Shown here piece after piece: positions 10,348-23,187 of a stretch of DNA of 64,000 nt. This DNA comes from Boesenbergia rotunda. Lineage: Eukaryota; Streptophyta; Magnoliopsida; Zingiberales; Zingiberaceae. The position numbers and the translations under genes were made by a program. The DNA lies in assembly GCA_024364735.1 (NCBI GenBank), contig JAGFNQ010007703.1:1-64000 (forward strand). The letters run 5' to 3'. The notes beneath the pieces were generated by a model. That model did not search any database. It saw only the letters and a list, made by a program, of their open reading frames with translations, and was not told where the DNA came from. Position 1 is the stretch's first letter. Each line of letters begins with the position of its first letter.

Positions 10348-12048
10348 TGATGTGGCCCACAACAGGTGTCAAGAATGAGCCTCAAATTTAGAAATTTATA
10401 AATGAAAACCCTTGGCTAATAGAATTAAATGTAAAATAGGGGCCTCAGGTCGTATTTTTTCAATGACTAGTTGTGAGTGTTTGAATCAAGCTTGAATTTG
10501 GTTGTCGTCAAATGTTTTGGGTTTTCAAATTGGAATGGGGGTTTTGTTTTGCAAATAAGAATGAGAGTATAGTTTGAAATGAAATTAGCTAAAGCAGGAA
10601 TTAAACTAGCAACTTGTAAAAACCTAACTTAACAAGACAAGCAACTAGATATGAAATTATGGAATTGAAAAACTAAACTAGTTTCAAGAACAAGCAACAA
10701 TAAATCTGTAGCTAAGTTGCAGAAATGGAATGAAATTCACTCAAACAACTTGAATGCTTAAAAACAGTGTTGATTTGTAGTTGTGATTTCCTGATCGGTC
10801 GGCTAACCGATCAGATACAAGCCTGATCGGACTGGTAACCGATCAGGTGCTGCTTGGATCGATCGAATGACCGATCAGTAGCTGAAACGCGGTGAACTGC
10901 GACAACTGAACAACTTGAAAATTACAGAACTGAGTACAGAAATGAAATCTACGACTAATTAACACCAGTTCAGGTTCTTCACTGAGATTTTCTCCTTGCC
11001 GTCACACAAGGATCGAGCTCGGAACCCTCTCGCTCGAGAATCGAATAGAAATCAACTACTTGATCAGTTGGCGTAGCTTGGATGCGAAATCTGAAACTTC
11101 CTCCAATCCCTTCTTCCTTGATGGTTGGAATGGCAAGTGGTAGCTCAAGGACCCTCGAATCAACTCAGAGAACCCCTCTGATTTGCTCCGATTGATAAAG
11201 AATGGGAATCAAGCAAGAATTGATCGGATGAAGCGAGCTCACGGTGAAACCCTCGCCTGAGCTTCCAGAGATGAATCGATTGCGAACCTCTCGTGAAACT
11301 GATCTTGACGAATTGAAATCTGAAGAAGAACTCGATCTGGGTTGTCGCGTGCGATCGGAATTGAAGAACAAAGACGAACGGAAGAAAACTGAGACGCGAT
11401 CTGGCGATGACGACGAGCGGAAGAGGGAGTTTCTGTTTTAACTAATTGCATTTGAATTTGAACGGTTGAGATCCTTTTCGTGTCTTCCAACGGTTGGATC
11501 TCTTAAGATCTGAACTAAACGTTCCAGTTCTTGATCAAGGGTCATGATCTGCTCCTCCTCAGCTCGGATCATTCAGATCTACAACGGATGGCTCAGATTG
11601 CTCTGATCTTTGAATGGACGGTTTAGGCTCCTTTTAAACTCGATCCAACAGCTGGATGACCTCTGATTGAGACCAAATCTTCAGATCTTGATCTGTGGTC
11701 TAGATTAACTCTAACCTGAGCTTTGATTGGTCAACAGATGATAGATGGCTCAGATCTAGTCGTTTCTTGATCGGACAGCCCACATTGATCCACCTCTTGA
11801 TCCCCTTGATCAAAGCCAAGTAGGAGCTCAAGTCTGATCCAATCTTGATCTAGGTCCATGGTCATTTGATGCCTACAAAATTAGATTCAAAATTAATGTC
11901 AAAATATCTCAAATATAGAAAGAATTGCATCCAAAGACAAAATAGAAAGATTTCATGAAACCTAATGTAAATGCAAACTTAAGCATATGAAAAAGGATCA
12001 AAACATGGATTTAAGAGCCTAATTGGAGTAATAAAATGGTAGTTATCA
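10348..12048 (-). repeat. N1 LTR a (3' LTR of the minus-strand element)
   Basis: 1,701 bp from TGATGTGGCCCAC to GGTAGTTATCA. Next to its right end lies the minus-strand polypurine tract (plus strand ACTCCCCCACACTT, 12049-12062). It contains inverted repeats of the type CTGATCGGT...ACCGATCAG at 10791-10814 and CCTGATCGG...CCGATCAGG at 10822-10847. It is near-identical to LTR c over the 785 bp that LTR c retains, and clearly more diverged from LTR b. Confidence 0.85.
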
Positions 12049-14226
12049 ACTCCCCCACACTTATTCTTGGGCGTCTCGCACAAGCTACTAGTAAACTAAT
12101 GATGTATCCCCCTAGATTATTCTCAGTCATAATTAGAAGCAATTGAAAGGAAATTACCTAGGGCTGTCAATTCTCAAAAATCTAAACTCAATGGACTAGT
12201 ATCTTGTCCTTAAATCAACAACTTAGCATACTTCCTCCTTCATGACTCATTGAGATGAACTAAACACTCAAAGCCTATCAAGGGAATATTTAGTGGCTCT
12301 CTTCCTAAATTCTACATTTCAATGAAAGTGGAACTTACTCAAACACAACATGTTTCTTGCACTACCATAAGCTTGCTTATTATCTACTCTCCACCATCAT
12401 TCTTGACTTGGATCCACATCTACAAAGGTTTATTAGAACAAATTAAAGAAAACATGAAATGAATAGAATGAAAGAGAAGTTCAATGAATTTTGATACTAA
12501 AGAATCATGATAAAAGAAGTAAAGAAATATGGTATGATAAGAAAAATATGGTAAAGAAATATGACATGATAAGAAAATATGGAAAAGTAAGAGAGTGGAA
12601 GACTTGGATACTCAAAATTGTTTCCTAATGCACTTTGCACTCTCATGGTAGCCTCTAATGATTTTCGAGCCAAGGGGAATAAGATTCAGCTGGTTTGGAT
12701 GAGAAAAATACTGAATTCAGTGTGCCAACTCCTTCTGATCGGTCAAGAGACAGATCAGACATCTCCTGATCGTTCTGGAGATCGGTTTGTGCTTCTTCTG
12801 CTCGGACTGGACAGCTCCTGATCGGTCTGAGCGACCGATCAAGCTCCTCCTTGATCGGATTGGTGATCGATCAGGGGCTGATCAGTAGTTGAAATTTCAG
12901 AACTCTGAAACTGCTTCTGCTGATTTTTTTTTCTTACGATCAGTTGCTAACTCTTGACTTCAATGAGCTCCTTGTTTCCAACTTCAAATTCAAATATCTA
13001 ACTCAGCATTTAACTTCCACTTCATTCTCTTTTCTTTTCTTTCTTTTTTTTCTTCTGTTTTCTATTTTTTTTAAGCTGCACTATTTTTTTTCTTCAGTTT
13101 CAATTACCTCCAATGACCAGATCCTACTCCCTCATCTCCACTTTAGTCCTGGCAACGATTTGAACTTTTGAAGATAATTTCACTTGCCAATTCCATGTCT
13201 AAATGAAAGATTTTGGTAGACTTGAAAAGTATCACTAATACCTAACCCTTGTAAGCTCCCATTCCTTTCGAAACTTGCCTCATAGAGCTTGAAACACCAA
13301 ATCATAATAAAAAATCTAAGTATTCCACATGTAACCTTCACTCACCAATTCTTGCAACTCACTCTTGATACACCACTCCATCAACTTGGCACCACCTCTC
13401 ATCATTCTTTTCTTGCATTTTTTTCTTTCATTTTGAATTGCATCCTTGATACTTTTTTTCATTCCTTTAGTCTCATCAAAATATTCAGAATCCACAAAAG
13501 TCCATCTTAAAATCCATAAAAACATATTGTCATCACAAAATAAACTTCAAAATGCATCACTTCTCACCAAAACCATTTAAAAGCACTAGCCACCTCCTCA
13601 ATACTTAATCTTTTGTCCGTCTCGGGCAAAGTAACATCAAGAACAATCTAAAGCAACCAAGTCCATGGAGAAAATGGTTATGAACAGAAAAATAGAAGAA
13701 GGAAAAAGAACAAAGCATGTATCACAAGGATTATTGCAAAAATCGATATGAAAAGGGAAGACAAAGTGATTAACCTCTATAAATGTGCTTCAATCATAGA
13801 AATATGATTTTGAAAGAACCTAAGCAAGTTCTAGAGTACAATCACATGTGTGTATCACAAATATTTGGCCAATTCCTCACTAGGTAAAAAGAATTCATCT
13901 CAAGTCATCAATCTAGAGTCCATAACTAAGTAGTACTCAAGCATCCAAGAATTTTCATCCAGTGGCTCAAATCCTAAGTTTTGACAACCAAATTTAATTT
14001 GCTTTCAAAAGACTCTAAAATGATAGAGAGAAAACCTAGATGGATACATTTATTCCAACTCATGCATGAAACAAAATTCCAAAAGGGATAAAATGGTATC
14101 TACAATGACATTTATTCTCTCTACACTACCCAAGCATTTATTAGCAAGAACTCATTTTAAAAGAAAAATTACTGCTTGAAAATATGAAAATGGTATTTAC
14201 AATGAAATAAGAGTGTAAGAAGAAAC
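12049..14226 (-). other. N1 3' non-coding internal region
   Basis: No convincing gene. It starts with the polypurine tract and holds another cluster of GATCGGTC/GACCGATC inverted repeats (12735-12870, including a hairpin at 12819-12841). A pyrimidine-rich stretch lies near 13025-13090. The first 1.3 kb is similar to 21113-22400, the equivalent piece beside LTR b. Confidence 0.7.
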
Positions 14227-16425
14227 TGTTAGTAATATGAGAGAAGTGTCCTAAGACAATCACCTTATGATTGTAATCATTTACTTTAATAAATGAATAT
14301 TCACTATTTGAGTATACATGTTCGTGTATTTGATTGAGATCTTAAACTCATTTACTGAATGTCCGCAATACAATTCACAGCATGAGAGAATTTGTGATGA
14401 ATTCACAACTAGTGATTATCTCTACATGTGCAATTGTGAAGTATTGAAATTATCCTTAGTCGATGAATTGATAAATACGGACACTATCAATTCTGTTGAG
14501 ACTAGCATGGGTTATTCTCTAATCAGCTGATTCTCACAGGCTGGTGACATTGGGATGTCCGGAGATAAACATGAATGCTAGTTAAGGGAACTAGTTCATT
14601 GGAGTGACTGGCTGTAAAACTTCATATGGTAATCTACATATAGATATGTCAATGAAGTTCTTACTGCAGCTTAAGTGCGATGTTCCTTTGAGTTGCGGTG
14701 TTCAAGTCATCTTGGTCATGAAGACTTATACTTTGACATCTTAAGCAAGCATCTCCAAGGAAGTGTGGACCCAGGATGATTGGGTATAAGCCGAAGTGCC
14801 CGAAGATGTTTGAACAGCCTACAAAGGATTCACCACTCCTTGCGAGGAGATGTATACCCAAGGCCTATCGTCGGATTGTTACTCGAAGCCTCTGGCCAGA
14901 GCATCACATGTTCCGAGTATGAATCTCTCTCAGAAACATGAGAGTAATTAGAATCCGTTGGACGAGAAAGACACTACTTGGGCTAGGTGTGACGTAGTCA
15001 GCCTAGTGGGGACTGACACACATAGACCGTGTCCTGAACCAAGTGGGTATAAGATGGTGAAGGGAATGAGGCACGATTCATTTAAGCTGCTGAAGGGTTT
15101 CAGAATTATTTCTGAGGTCAACCATTGATCTTTCGATTAATTGGGGATCATGATGTACTACTAGGTGCCACTCATGATCGTTCTATAATTGGTTGATTAT
15201 AGACGGTCAACATAAATCGAAAGCCTATTTAGTCACACGCACTACGAGTGATCCGAGGGATTTAAAATGAGTTGAAAATTGGATTTTCCGATCAAGAGAG
15301 ATAAGTCGAATCTGAATTTTTCAGAGACGCATTGGAAGCATAAAATGGCTAAGTCTTTTGAAGACTTATTGGACGAATTAAATGCGTTTAATTCGTATGG
15401 TTTTAGCTTGGGTTTGGCCGGCCAAAGAGGGTCCCCACCCTCTTTGTTTGGCCGGCCACAACAAAAGGGGAAAACCGAATTTTTGGTTCAAATTATAAAA
15501 TAAACCGAGCGTGGTTTGTTTTATAAAATTATGGATAAAGAAATTTATATAAAGTGATTTATTTTTCATGGAAATTAAAATGAACCATGGATTGGTTTAT
15601 TTTATTTTATAAAATCAATAATGGATTGATTTACCATGATAAAGAAATTTATATAAAGAAATTTCTTTCCATAAGAAAAGGGAGACATGGTTGTTTTTAT
15701 CATAAATTAAATTATGATAAAAACTTGGCATGATGGAATAATTCATAGAAAAATTTATATGATAAATTTCTTATGAAAATTTATTCCATAAAAAGGAGAC
15801 TTGGCGATTGAGAGGCTACTATATAAAGGAACCAAGGCAAGGCTTGGAGATTAATCTAAGAGATCTAGAAATAAGCCCTCTCTCTCTCTCTCCTTCTCTC
15901 CCTCTCCCTCCTCTAGTGCCGCCGACCCTAAAAGGAGGACCCCTTTGTTGTCGTGAGCTTCATCCACCAAGCAGCTGCCGAAGAAGAAGAAGAAGCGGGC
16001 GCAACTCCTTCCTTCCTCCCGGAATCTTGATTTCGTTCTTCGTTTGGTGGTTAGTCTTCCATCTTTCTCTTGGTATTCTTGTCGTGCCTTTGGAGAATCT
16101 AGTAGTTCTTGTCGGCACGAAACTCATGGCTTTGCGAAGTCATCCCGAAGAAAACTCGGCGTGGACGCGAATAGAGGCGGAGCTTCTAAGGGACGCTTAC
16201 GGTTGGATCTCGTCCCTTTCTTCGAGTTACTCGAGGTAACAAGTAAATTAGTTTACGTTTCTACAAAAATTTTAAATATATGATCATGTCTACACAACAT
16301 AAGGTTGCATGCTAGATGTATGGTTAAATAATTTGAGAAATTATTTATGCTAAATCTTCCGCTGCACGTAATTAATTTTAAAATTACGAACCCGCATCCA
16401 TGTCAACATGCACCAGGTCCCAACA
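14227..16425 (+). repeat. Solo LTR (copia-type) with GAAAC target duplication
   Basis: 2,199 bp starting TGTTAGTAATATG and ending GGTCCCAACA, flanked by GAAAC at 14222-14226 and 16426-16430. A promoter-like TATATAAAG is at 15820-15828 and a CT microsatellite at 15877-15905. The opening sequence resembles long copia LTRs of the Angela/Tork type, but I am unsure of the lineage. No internal region is left, as expected after LTR-LTR recombination. It lies inside N1, so it is younger than N1. Confidence 0.85.
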
Positions 16426-16430
16426 GAAAC

Positions 16431-16716
16431 AACTCCCCTTCAAGTTGGGTAAAGAGCACGTAACATCCATCTTGAGAGAACTATCCTCATGAGATCAATC
16501 TCATATTGCACAGATTTGTCCCTTATTAATTTTGCAAGAGTATGTGTCGGTGGTCAGAGCCGATTAAGGTTCAGCATCCAGTCTTGGGGTAAATAGTTAA
16601 AAGTCAAAGTAAATTCAACCCCTCCCACTACATGCTCTTTAGAAGTCCTTCTGGGAGGTTGTAGGCTATTCAGTTTGAGTACCCACTCAAGAAGCCTATG
16701 GGATCCTACAAAACCA
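16431..16716 (-). other. N1 internal sequence after the acidic ORF
   Basis: Short non-coding piece of N1 between the solo LTR and the stop of the acidic-repeat ORF. No feature seen. Confidence 0.5.
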
Positions 16717-19152
16717 TTAAAAGAAAATACCTCCCACACATGCAGGGTAAGAAAGAAATGAAATACAAACAACTTCTACATAAAATGTATCAAGAATTGC
16801 ATTACAGCCAATGAAATCAATCTTCGGTACCTCTATGAATTTTTCACAATCAATTTTTGCATAAGAGGTATCAAGAAATGTATCACATTCAACAAAATCA
16901 ACACTAGGTACCGCTATGGATTCTTCACAATCAGTCTCTACATAAGATGTGTCAATAGATTCAACACAGCCAACAAAATCAATCTTGGGTACCTCTATGA
17001 ATTTTTCACAATCAATTTCTACATAAGAGTTATCAAGAAATGTATCACATTCAACAAAATCAACACTAGGTACCGCTATGGATTCTTCACAATCAGTCTC
17101 TACATAAGATGTGTCAATAGATTCATCACAGCCAACAAAATCAATCTTGGGTACCTCTATGAATTTTTCACAATCAATTTCTACATAAGAGGTATCAGGA
17201 AATGTATCACATTCAACAAAATCAACCCTAGGTTCCTCTATAAATTCTTCTAAAGAAATAGGAGAAATACATACCTTATCATGCTGAAGAATACCTGGAG
17301 GTTCTATAAGAATAGATGTAACTATGGCCTCCTCCTGGTCATGTACAGGCTCCATTTCAATCTTAGGTTCTGGTGGACATCCAACTAAGAGAGGTGATTC
17401 TTGGGTTCTTGCTTCTACCATGCAAGTCCCTACACATTCTGGCTTATCCTCTGAATCTTCTAATGTATCAGTCAATGGTGGTGGTCCCTGGGGCTCAGTG
17501 CAATCCCCTACACCTATAGAATCATCTGCAACACATGCTTCATCAACAATATCTGCAACAACCATATTAGAAAAGTTAGGACCAACATCAACTATATAAT
17601 CACAAAATAAAAGACTAGAAGGATCACAAAATAAAATACTAGAAAGATCACAAAATAAAAGACTAGAAGAATCAAATTCAAGGCTGTCACAGGCTTTACT
17701 ATCAATCTCCTCCACTGCCTCTATAGATAATAACTGCCCAAAAGGTATGGGCGGTCCCTGGGGCTCAGTGCAATCCCCTACACTCTCACACCTATCCTCT
17801 GAATCTCCTGACATCTCGATCAATATAGGTGATCCCTGGGGCTCGGTGCAATCCCCTACACCTAAAGAATCATCTCCAACTGGAAGTGAATCAGATACAA
17901 CCTCCAACTCAGCTGCCTCTGTAGCTAATACCTCCTCTGCTTCCTCTGAGCTTAAACATCCTCTCTGAATATCAAATGAAACTCTATCATCAAATAACTC
18001 TACCTCAACAACCTCATCTGAAATACCCATACTAATGATAGAAGGATCCTCTCCGGGGTACTGTAGGAAGGGTGAAGGGTCCTCTGGTTCCTCCACTTGA
18101 GCTGAAAATTTTGGAAATGGATCTTGAGCAGGGATTTCAGTGGGTATAGCTGCTGTAGGTACCCTAATTTTATTGATTTCTTCTTCCTCTTCCACCAAAA
18201 TTGCAAGATCAATTGAAAAAGGACTTAGGCTTGCACTAGGGTCACTTTGAACCGGTATAGAATCAATTTCGGGGCTGTTTTGAGATGGAAAATAAGATGC
18301 TGGAAATTTTTCATAAAAATCAACCCTTGGAATGTTTAGACTTGAAACAACTTCCTCATTCCTCAAAGTTAGTTCACAATCATGCCCCTTAGGATTAAGT
18401 GTAGCTTGAGAAGGCATTTGGCTTGATCCTTGTGCTTGCATTTGATTCATTTCATTAACCAATTGTTCCATGTGTCTCTCAATATTTTGAAGCGTAGAAT
18501 CATACTCTTGTTGTTGTGAATTTTGTTGTTGTATGATTTGTTGCAAAATCTCCTCAAGCTTTTGTTGTTGAGCCTCAAGCTCACTAGAACCCTCAAAGTC
18601 TCTTTGATTGATATAGGACTCTTGTGGGTCTTGAAATGTGACATAAGGTTGCTGAAAATTATAAGTAAGCTGTGAACTCTGAAAATGAAGCTGTTGGGGC
18701 TGATTAGATAAGCAACTGGGTCGTTAAAATTGCTGAAAATTAGTTTGACAACTTGGTGGATGTTGCTGAAAATTATAAGTCTAAAATTACTGATCTGCTT
18801 GCTGAAAATGTTGGTTGAAAGGCTGAAAATTTTGAAACTGAGAATTCTGCTGGAATGGTTGGAAACCTTGCTGATCATAAAGAAATTGTTGTTAAAAATC
18901 TTGATAAACTTGCTGGTTCTAATGAAGTGGTGGCTGAAGAAATGATTGCTGAAAATTCTGAAAATTTTGCTGAAATTGCTGTTCTGGCTGATTCCAAGGT
19001 TGGTTTTGCTGAAATTGTTGGTTTGGTTGCTGAAAATCTTGATAAGACTGGAATGGTTGAAAATTTTGCTGAAAATTTTGGAATTGAGAATAAGGTTGCT
19101 GAAAATTCTGACAAGGCTGCTGAAAGTTCTGAAAATACTGATATTCTGCCAT
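16717..19152 (-). pseudogene. N1 gag-tail ORF: Gln/Phe-rich region, gag C-terminal motif and acidic 54-residue repeats
   Basis: The minus-strand coding region begins near 19152 with repeated FQNFQQ-type units (Gln/Phe-rich, 18919-19152 open). It continues through a stretch with several stops into a 609-codon frame at 16717-18546. The start of that frame (MEQLVNEMNQMQ...SQATLNPKG) corresponds to the C-terminal end of Athila/Tat gags, after which a protease would normally follow. Instead there is a long acidic region. It has three DCTEPQG-containing units, encoded near 17488, 17755 and 17836, and a perfect-phase tandem repeat of 162 bp (54 residues; DFVECDTF, EIDCEKFIEVPKIDFVGC) at about 16800-17230. 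The gag core and all pol domains are absent. Function is unknown; I see no catalytic motif. The long open frame despite the surrounding decay is notable. Confidence 0.7.
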
Positions 19153-19339
19153 GGAACTGTTTTATGAGTAGAAAATTTTTCAATAGCTTCTCAAACTCTT
19201 AAGATCACCACCTGCAATCCTGGCCACAAACAAACAAAAATGGCAGCAAATGTATACAAAAAGATAAAGTAAATAGAATAGAATCAAAGAATATAAATAT
19301 TAAACACAAGCTCAAATTAAACAAACTCAACTAGTGTTT

Positions 19340-19356
19340 CCCCGGCAAGGCGCCAA
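19340..19356 (-). other. N1 primer binding site
   Basis: The minus strand reads TTGGCGCCTTGCCGGGG, the PBS wording usual in Athila/Tat elements. It is 5 nt from the LTR b boundary at 19362. It shows that LTR b serves as the 5' LTR for the gag-tail ORF. Confidence 0.8.
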
Positions 19357-19361
19357 AATTT

Positions 19362-21112
19362 TGATAGTAAGCCCAATACAAGTGTCACGAGTGAGCCTCA
19401 AATTTAGACATTTATAAACTGAAAACCCTTAGCTAACAAAGTTAAAGTGTAGTAGAGGGGCCTCAGGTCGTATTTTTCCAAGGACTAGTTGTGAATGCTT
19501 AATTCGAGCTTGAGAGTTATTTGTCGTTTGATGATTTGGGGTTTCTAGATAAAATGGGGATTTTTGGAAATAAGGAATGAAATAGCAATTCGGAATAGAA
19601 TAGAATGAACTCAACTAAAGCATGGAACGAATGGACTTAACTAAGTAGAAATGAATTAAGAAATTGCAAGAACTACTCTTAACCTATTGGAAGAACTAAG
19701 CAATTAAATTCAAACGGTGGAATTGAAACTTAAGAACTACTTGCAGGAAACTAATTGTAGGAAATGAATTATAGAAAACTAATTTGCAAGATTATGAAGA
19801 CTAGAACAAAACATGGCTTAAAGATTTGGCTTAAAGTGTAGAGGAACAAACTAGAGCAATGTGAAGAAAATACATGCTTAAACCTAAAATTATCCTAACT
19901 AAAACATCAAATCAGTTCCCAATCAAGACTTCCCTTTGTCATCACACAAAGGATGAGCTAGAAACCCTCTTGGCTCAAAAACCATCGAAGACAAGTTCCC
20001 TGGATCAGTTTGCTCTGCTCTGCTCTTCCTGATCGGTCAGTCGACCGATCAGGTCCTCTTCTGATCGGTCACGGGACCAATCAGAGACATCTCTGTCCGG
20101 TCACGCGATCAGTCAGTAGCTGAAATCACCCCCGATCTCCTCCTTCTTGACACGCTGAGTGACGATCGAGCTTGGAAACCCTCGGTAGCAATTAGAGAAC
20201 CCCTCACATGCTCTGATTGCATCCGCTTGATGAATACAGCAGCGATCGATCGGAATCAACAGTGGGCAGAGCACCGGCGACACCCTCACCTGCACTCTCT
20301 CAGCTGCGAAAACTTGATTAGCAAAACTGAACCAGAAGATTACCTTGATAATCCAAAATCTTGAGAAGAAACGAGTTGATGTTGGCCGCGCGATCGGAGA
20401 AGAAAAATAGCAAGGAAATCGATGAAGAACGGAAGAAATTGGAAGAACTGGCGATCTGCGATCTGGCGACGACCAAGAACTGGAGGAGAAGAAGTTCAAT
20501 TTAAATTATTCCATTTGAAATTGGGCGGCTGTGATTGTTTCAGACTCATCCAACGGTCGGATCTCATCAGATCTGAACCAAAGTTTCCAGATCTCCATCA
20601 GACGGTCAGATCTGTCTCTCCTTAGCTGGGATCAACCGGATCTGCAATGGATGGCTCACATCTCTCTGCCCTCATAAATGGACAGTTGAAACACCCCCAC
20701 ACTTGATCCGACGATCAAATGGACTCTGATTTGGCTCCAAACTTCAGATCATGATCCATGGACTTGATTAACTCTATCTTGATCTTGGATTAATCAGAAG
20801 TTGACGGATGGCTCAGATCTAGCCGTTCTCTTGAATGGACGACCCATATTAATCCGATGCTTGATCACCTTGATCCGGATCTAATTCTGACTCAAGTTTG
20901 ATCCAATCCGATCTAGGTCCATGATCATTTGAAGTCTACAAAATTAGATTCACATTTTAGTGCCAAAATATCTCAAATATACAAATATTTGAATCAAAAG
21001 CCAAAATAGAAAGAATTCATGAAACCTAATGTAAATGCAAACTTAAGTATATAAAAGTGGATCAAAACATGGATTTGAGAGCCTAGATTTATCAGTAAAA
21101 TGGTAGTTATCA
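19362..21112 (-). repeat. N1 LTR b (central LTR)
   Basis: 1,751 bp from TGATAGTAAGCCC to GGTAGTTATCA. It is bordered by a PBS on the left and a polypurine tract (ACTCCCCCACACTT, from 21113) on the right, so it reads as 5' LTR for one internal region and 3' LTR for another. A hairpin with 11-bp arms (CCTGATCGGTC, 4-nt loop) is at 20028-20053. Confidence 0.83.
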
Positions 21113-22402
21113 ACTCCCCCACACTTACTCTTTGGCATCTCGCACAAGCTAGCTAGTAACTAGTAAACTAATGATGTATCCCCCTAGATTATTCTCAATC
21201 ATAGTTAGAAGCAATTGAAAGGAAATTACCTAGGGTTATCAATTCACAAAAAATCTAAACTTAATGGAATAGTATCTTGTCCTTAAATCAACAACTTAGC
21301 ATACTTCATCATTCATGACTCATTGAGATGAATTAAACTCATAAAGCCTCTCAAGGGAAGTTTTAAAGTGGCTTTCTTCCTAAGTTCTACATTTTTGATG
21401 AAAGTGGAGCTCACTCAAACACATCATGATCTTGCACTACCATAAGCTTGCTTATTATCTACTCTCCACCATCATTCTTGATTTGGATCCACACTTATAA
21501 AAGTTTATTCAAACAAGTTAGGAGATATGTGATGATAAGAATGAAATAGAAGTTTAATAAACTTTGATACTAAAGATTCATGATAAAGAAAGTAAAGAAA
21601 TATGACTTGATGAGAAATATGGAAAAGAAATATGGCATGATAAGAAAATATGGTGAAAGTAGAGAAAGTGGAAGACTTGGACACTCCAAAATGTATCCCA
21701 ATGCCCATTGCCCTCTGTTATTTTGAATTATCCTGCACGTATCAGAGTTGTGGTGGAGCAAGGACTGAAGAAATTCACTAAATTCTTGGTTCTATTCTGT
21801 GCCAACTCTACTGATCGGTCCAGAGACCGATCAGTCACTGCCTGTTCAGACTGAAGATCGGTCTGGAATGCTTCTGATCGGTCTGGAGACTGATCAAACC
21901 CCTCCCTCATCGAATTGGTGATCGATCAGGGCTCGAACATAACTGAATTTAACAGACTCCTGAATTGTTTCTGCCGAGATTTCAATCTTCTAATCAATAA
22001 CTCCCTCTTGCATTCAACTAACCTTTCAATGACTAGCTCCAACTCATGAAATCTGAGATGTACAACAATTTCAGAAAGTTCCAACTTGTTTCAAAAATGA
22101 ATGTAGATCACACCTCACTCTTTTTCTCTTTTTCTATTTTTTTTTTACTTGCAATTCATCACTGATTTCAACCGAACTTTGCAGTAGAGTAAACCTTCAC
22201 TTCCCTTTGGAACTTGCCTCATAAAACTTGAAACATCAAATAATACTTAGGAATGTAGATGCTTCCAATGTTACCTTCCCTAGCCACTTCTTGCAACTCA
22301 CTTTTGATACAAAACTCCTTCAAGTTGCCAAATGCTTCTCATTGCCTCAACATTTGATAGAATGCTTGCATCCTCCCCCACACTTAAACTTCACATAAAT
22401 AT
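21113..22402 (-). other. N1 second 3' internal segment (truncated)
   Basis: Non-coding. It matches the 3' internal region next to LTR a (12049 on) with scattered differences and carries its own hairpin (CTGATCGGTC...GACCGATCAG, 21811-21834). It ends abruptly at about 22402, where sequence jumps into LTR c. Confidence 0.7.
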
Positions 22403-23187
22403 GTTCCAGAGATGAATCGATTGCGAACCTCTCGCGGAACTGATCTTGACGAATTGAAATCTGAAGAAGAACTCGATCTGGGTGGCCGCGTGCGATCGGA
22501 ATTGAAGAACAAAGACGAACGAAAGAAAACTGAGATGCGATCTGGCGACGATGATGAGCGGAAGAGGGAGTTTCTGTTTTAACTAATTGCATTTGAATTT
22601 GAATGGCTGAGATCCTTTTCATGTCATCCAATGGTTGGATCTCTTCAGATCTCAACCAAACCTTCCAGGTCTTGATCAAGGGTCATGATCTGCTCCTCCT
22701 CAGCTCAGATCATTTAGATCTGCAACGGATAGCTCAGATTGCTCTAATCTTTGAATGGACGGTTTAGGCTCCTTTTAAACTTGATCCAACGGCTGGATAA
22801 CCTCTGATTGAGACCAAATCATCAGATCTTGATATGTGGTCTAGATTAACTCTAACCTGAGCTCTGATTGGTCAACAGATGATAGATGGCTCAGATCTAG
22901 TCATTTCTTGATCGGACGGCCGACATTGATCCACCTCTTGATCCCATTGATCAAAGCCAAGTAGGAGCTCAAGTCTGATCCAATCTTGATCTAGGTCCAT
23001 GGTCATTTGATGCCTATAAAATTAGATTAAAATTAATGCCAAACTATCTCAAATATAGAAAGAATTTCATTCAAAGACAAAATAGAAAGATTTCATGAAA
23101 CCTAATGTAAATGCAAACTTAAGCATATAAAAAAGGATCAAAACATGGATTTAAGAGCCTAAGTGGAGTACAAAATGGTAGTTATCA
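22403..23187 (-). repeat. N1 LTR c (truncated)
   Basis: 785 bp matching 11263-12048 of LTR a nearly base for base, ending GGTAGTTATCA. About 900 bp of the LTR is missing at the left. TTCCAGAGATG is found at the junction and in LTR a, so the break may have used short homology. Confidence 0.8.

Larger units (their letters stand above)
10348..23187 (-). mobile_element. Composite Ty3-type element N1 with three LTRs, nested in the S1 LTR
   Basis: The insertion begins TGATG... at 10348 and ends ...GTTATCA at 23187. The flanks AGGCT and AGGCC form a near-perfect 5-bp duplication, and S1 LTR sequence continues on both sides. Read on the minus strand it is a partial LTR c, a short internal piece, LTR b, PBS plus gag-tail ORF plus 3' region, then LTR a. 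The PBS wording (TTGGCGCC...) and the gag tail point to the Athila/Tat side of Ty3/gypsy. No protease, RT or integrase is present, so it is non-autonomous. The three-LTR order is best explained by recombination between tandem or related copies. A solo LTR of another family interrupts it at 14227-16425. Confidence 0.82.

Noticed and set aside
18730..19202. Plus-strand frames rich in Leu/Lys or Ala/Glu near the Gln-rich region
   Set aside because: Shadow frames of the FQNFQQ repeat on the minus strand.
21728..21910. Frame with Asp-Arg-Ser repeats
   Set aside because: Translation of the GATCGGTC/GACCGATC hairpin cluster, not a protein.
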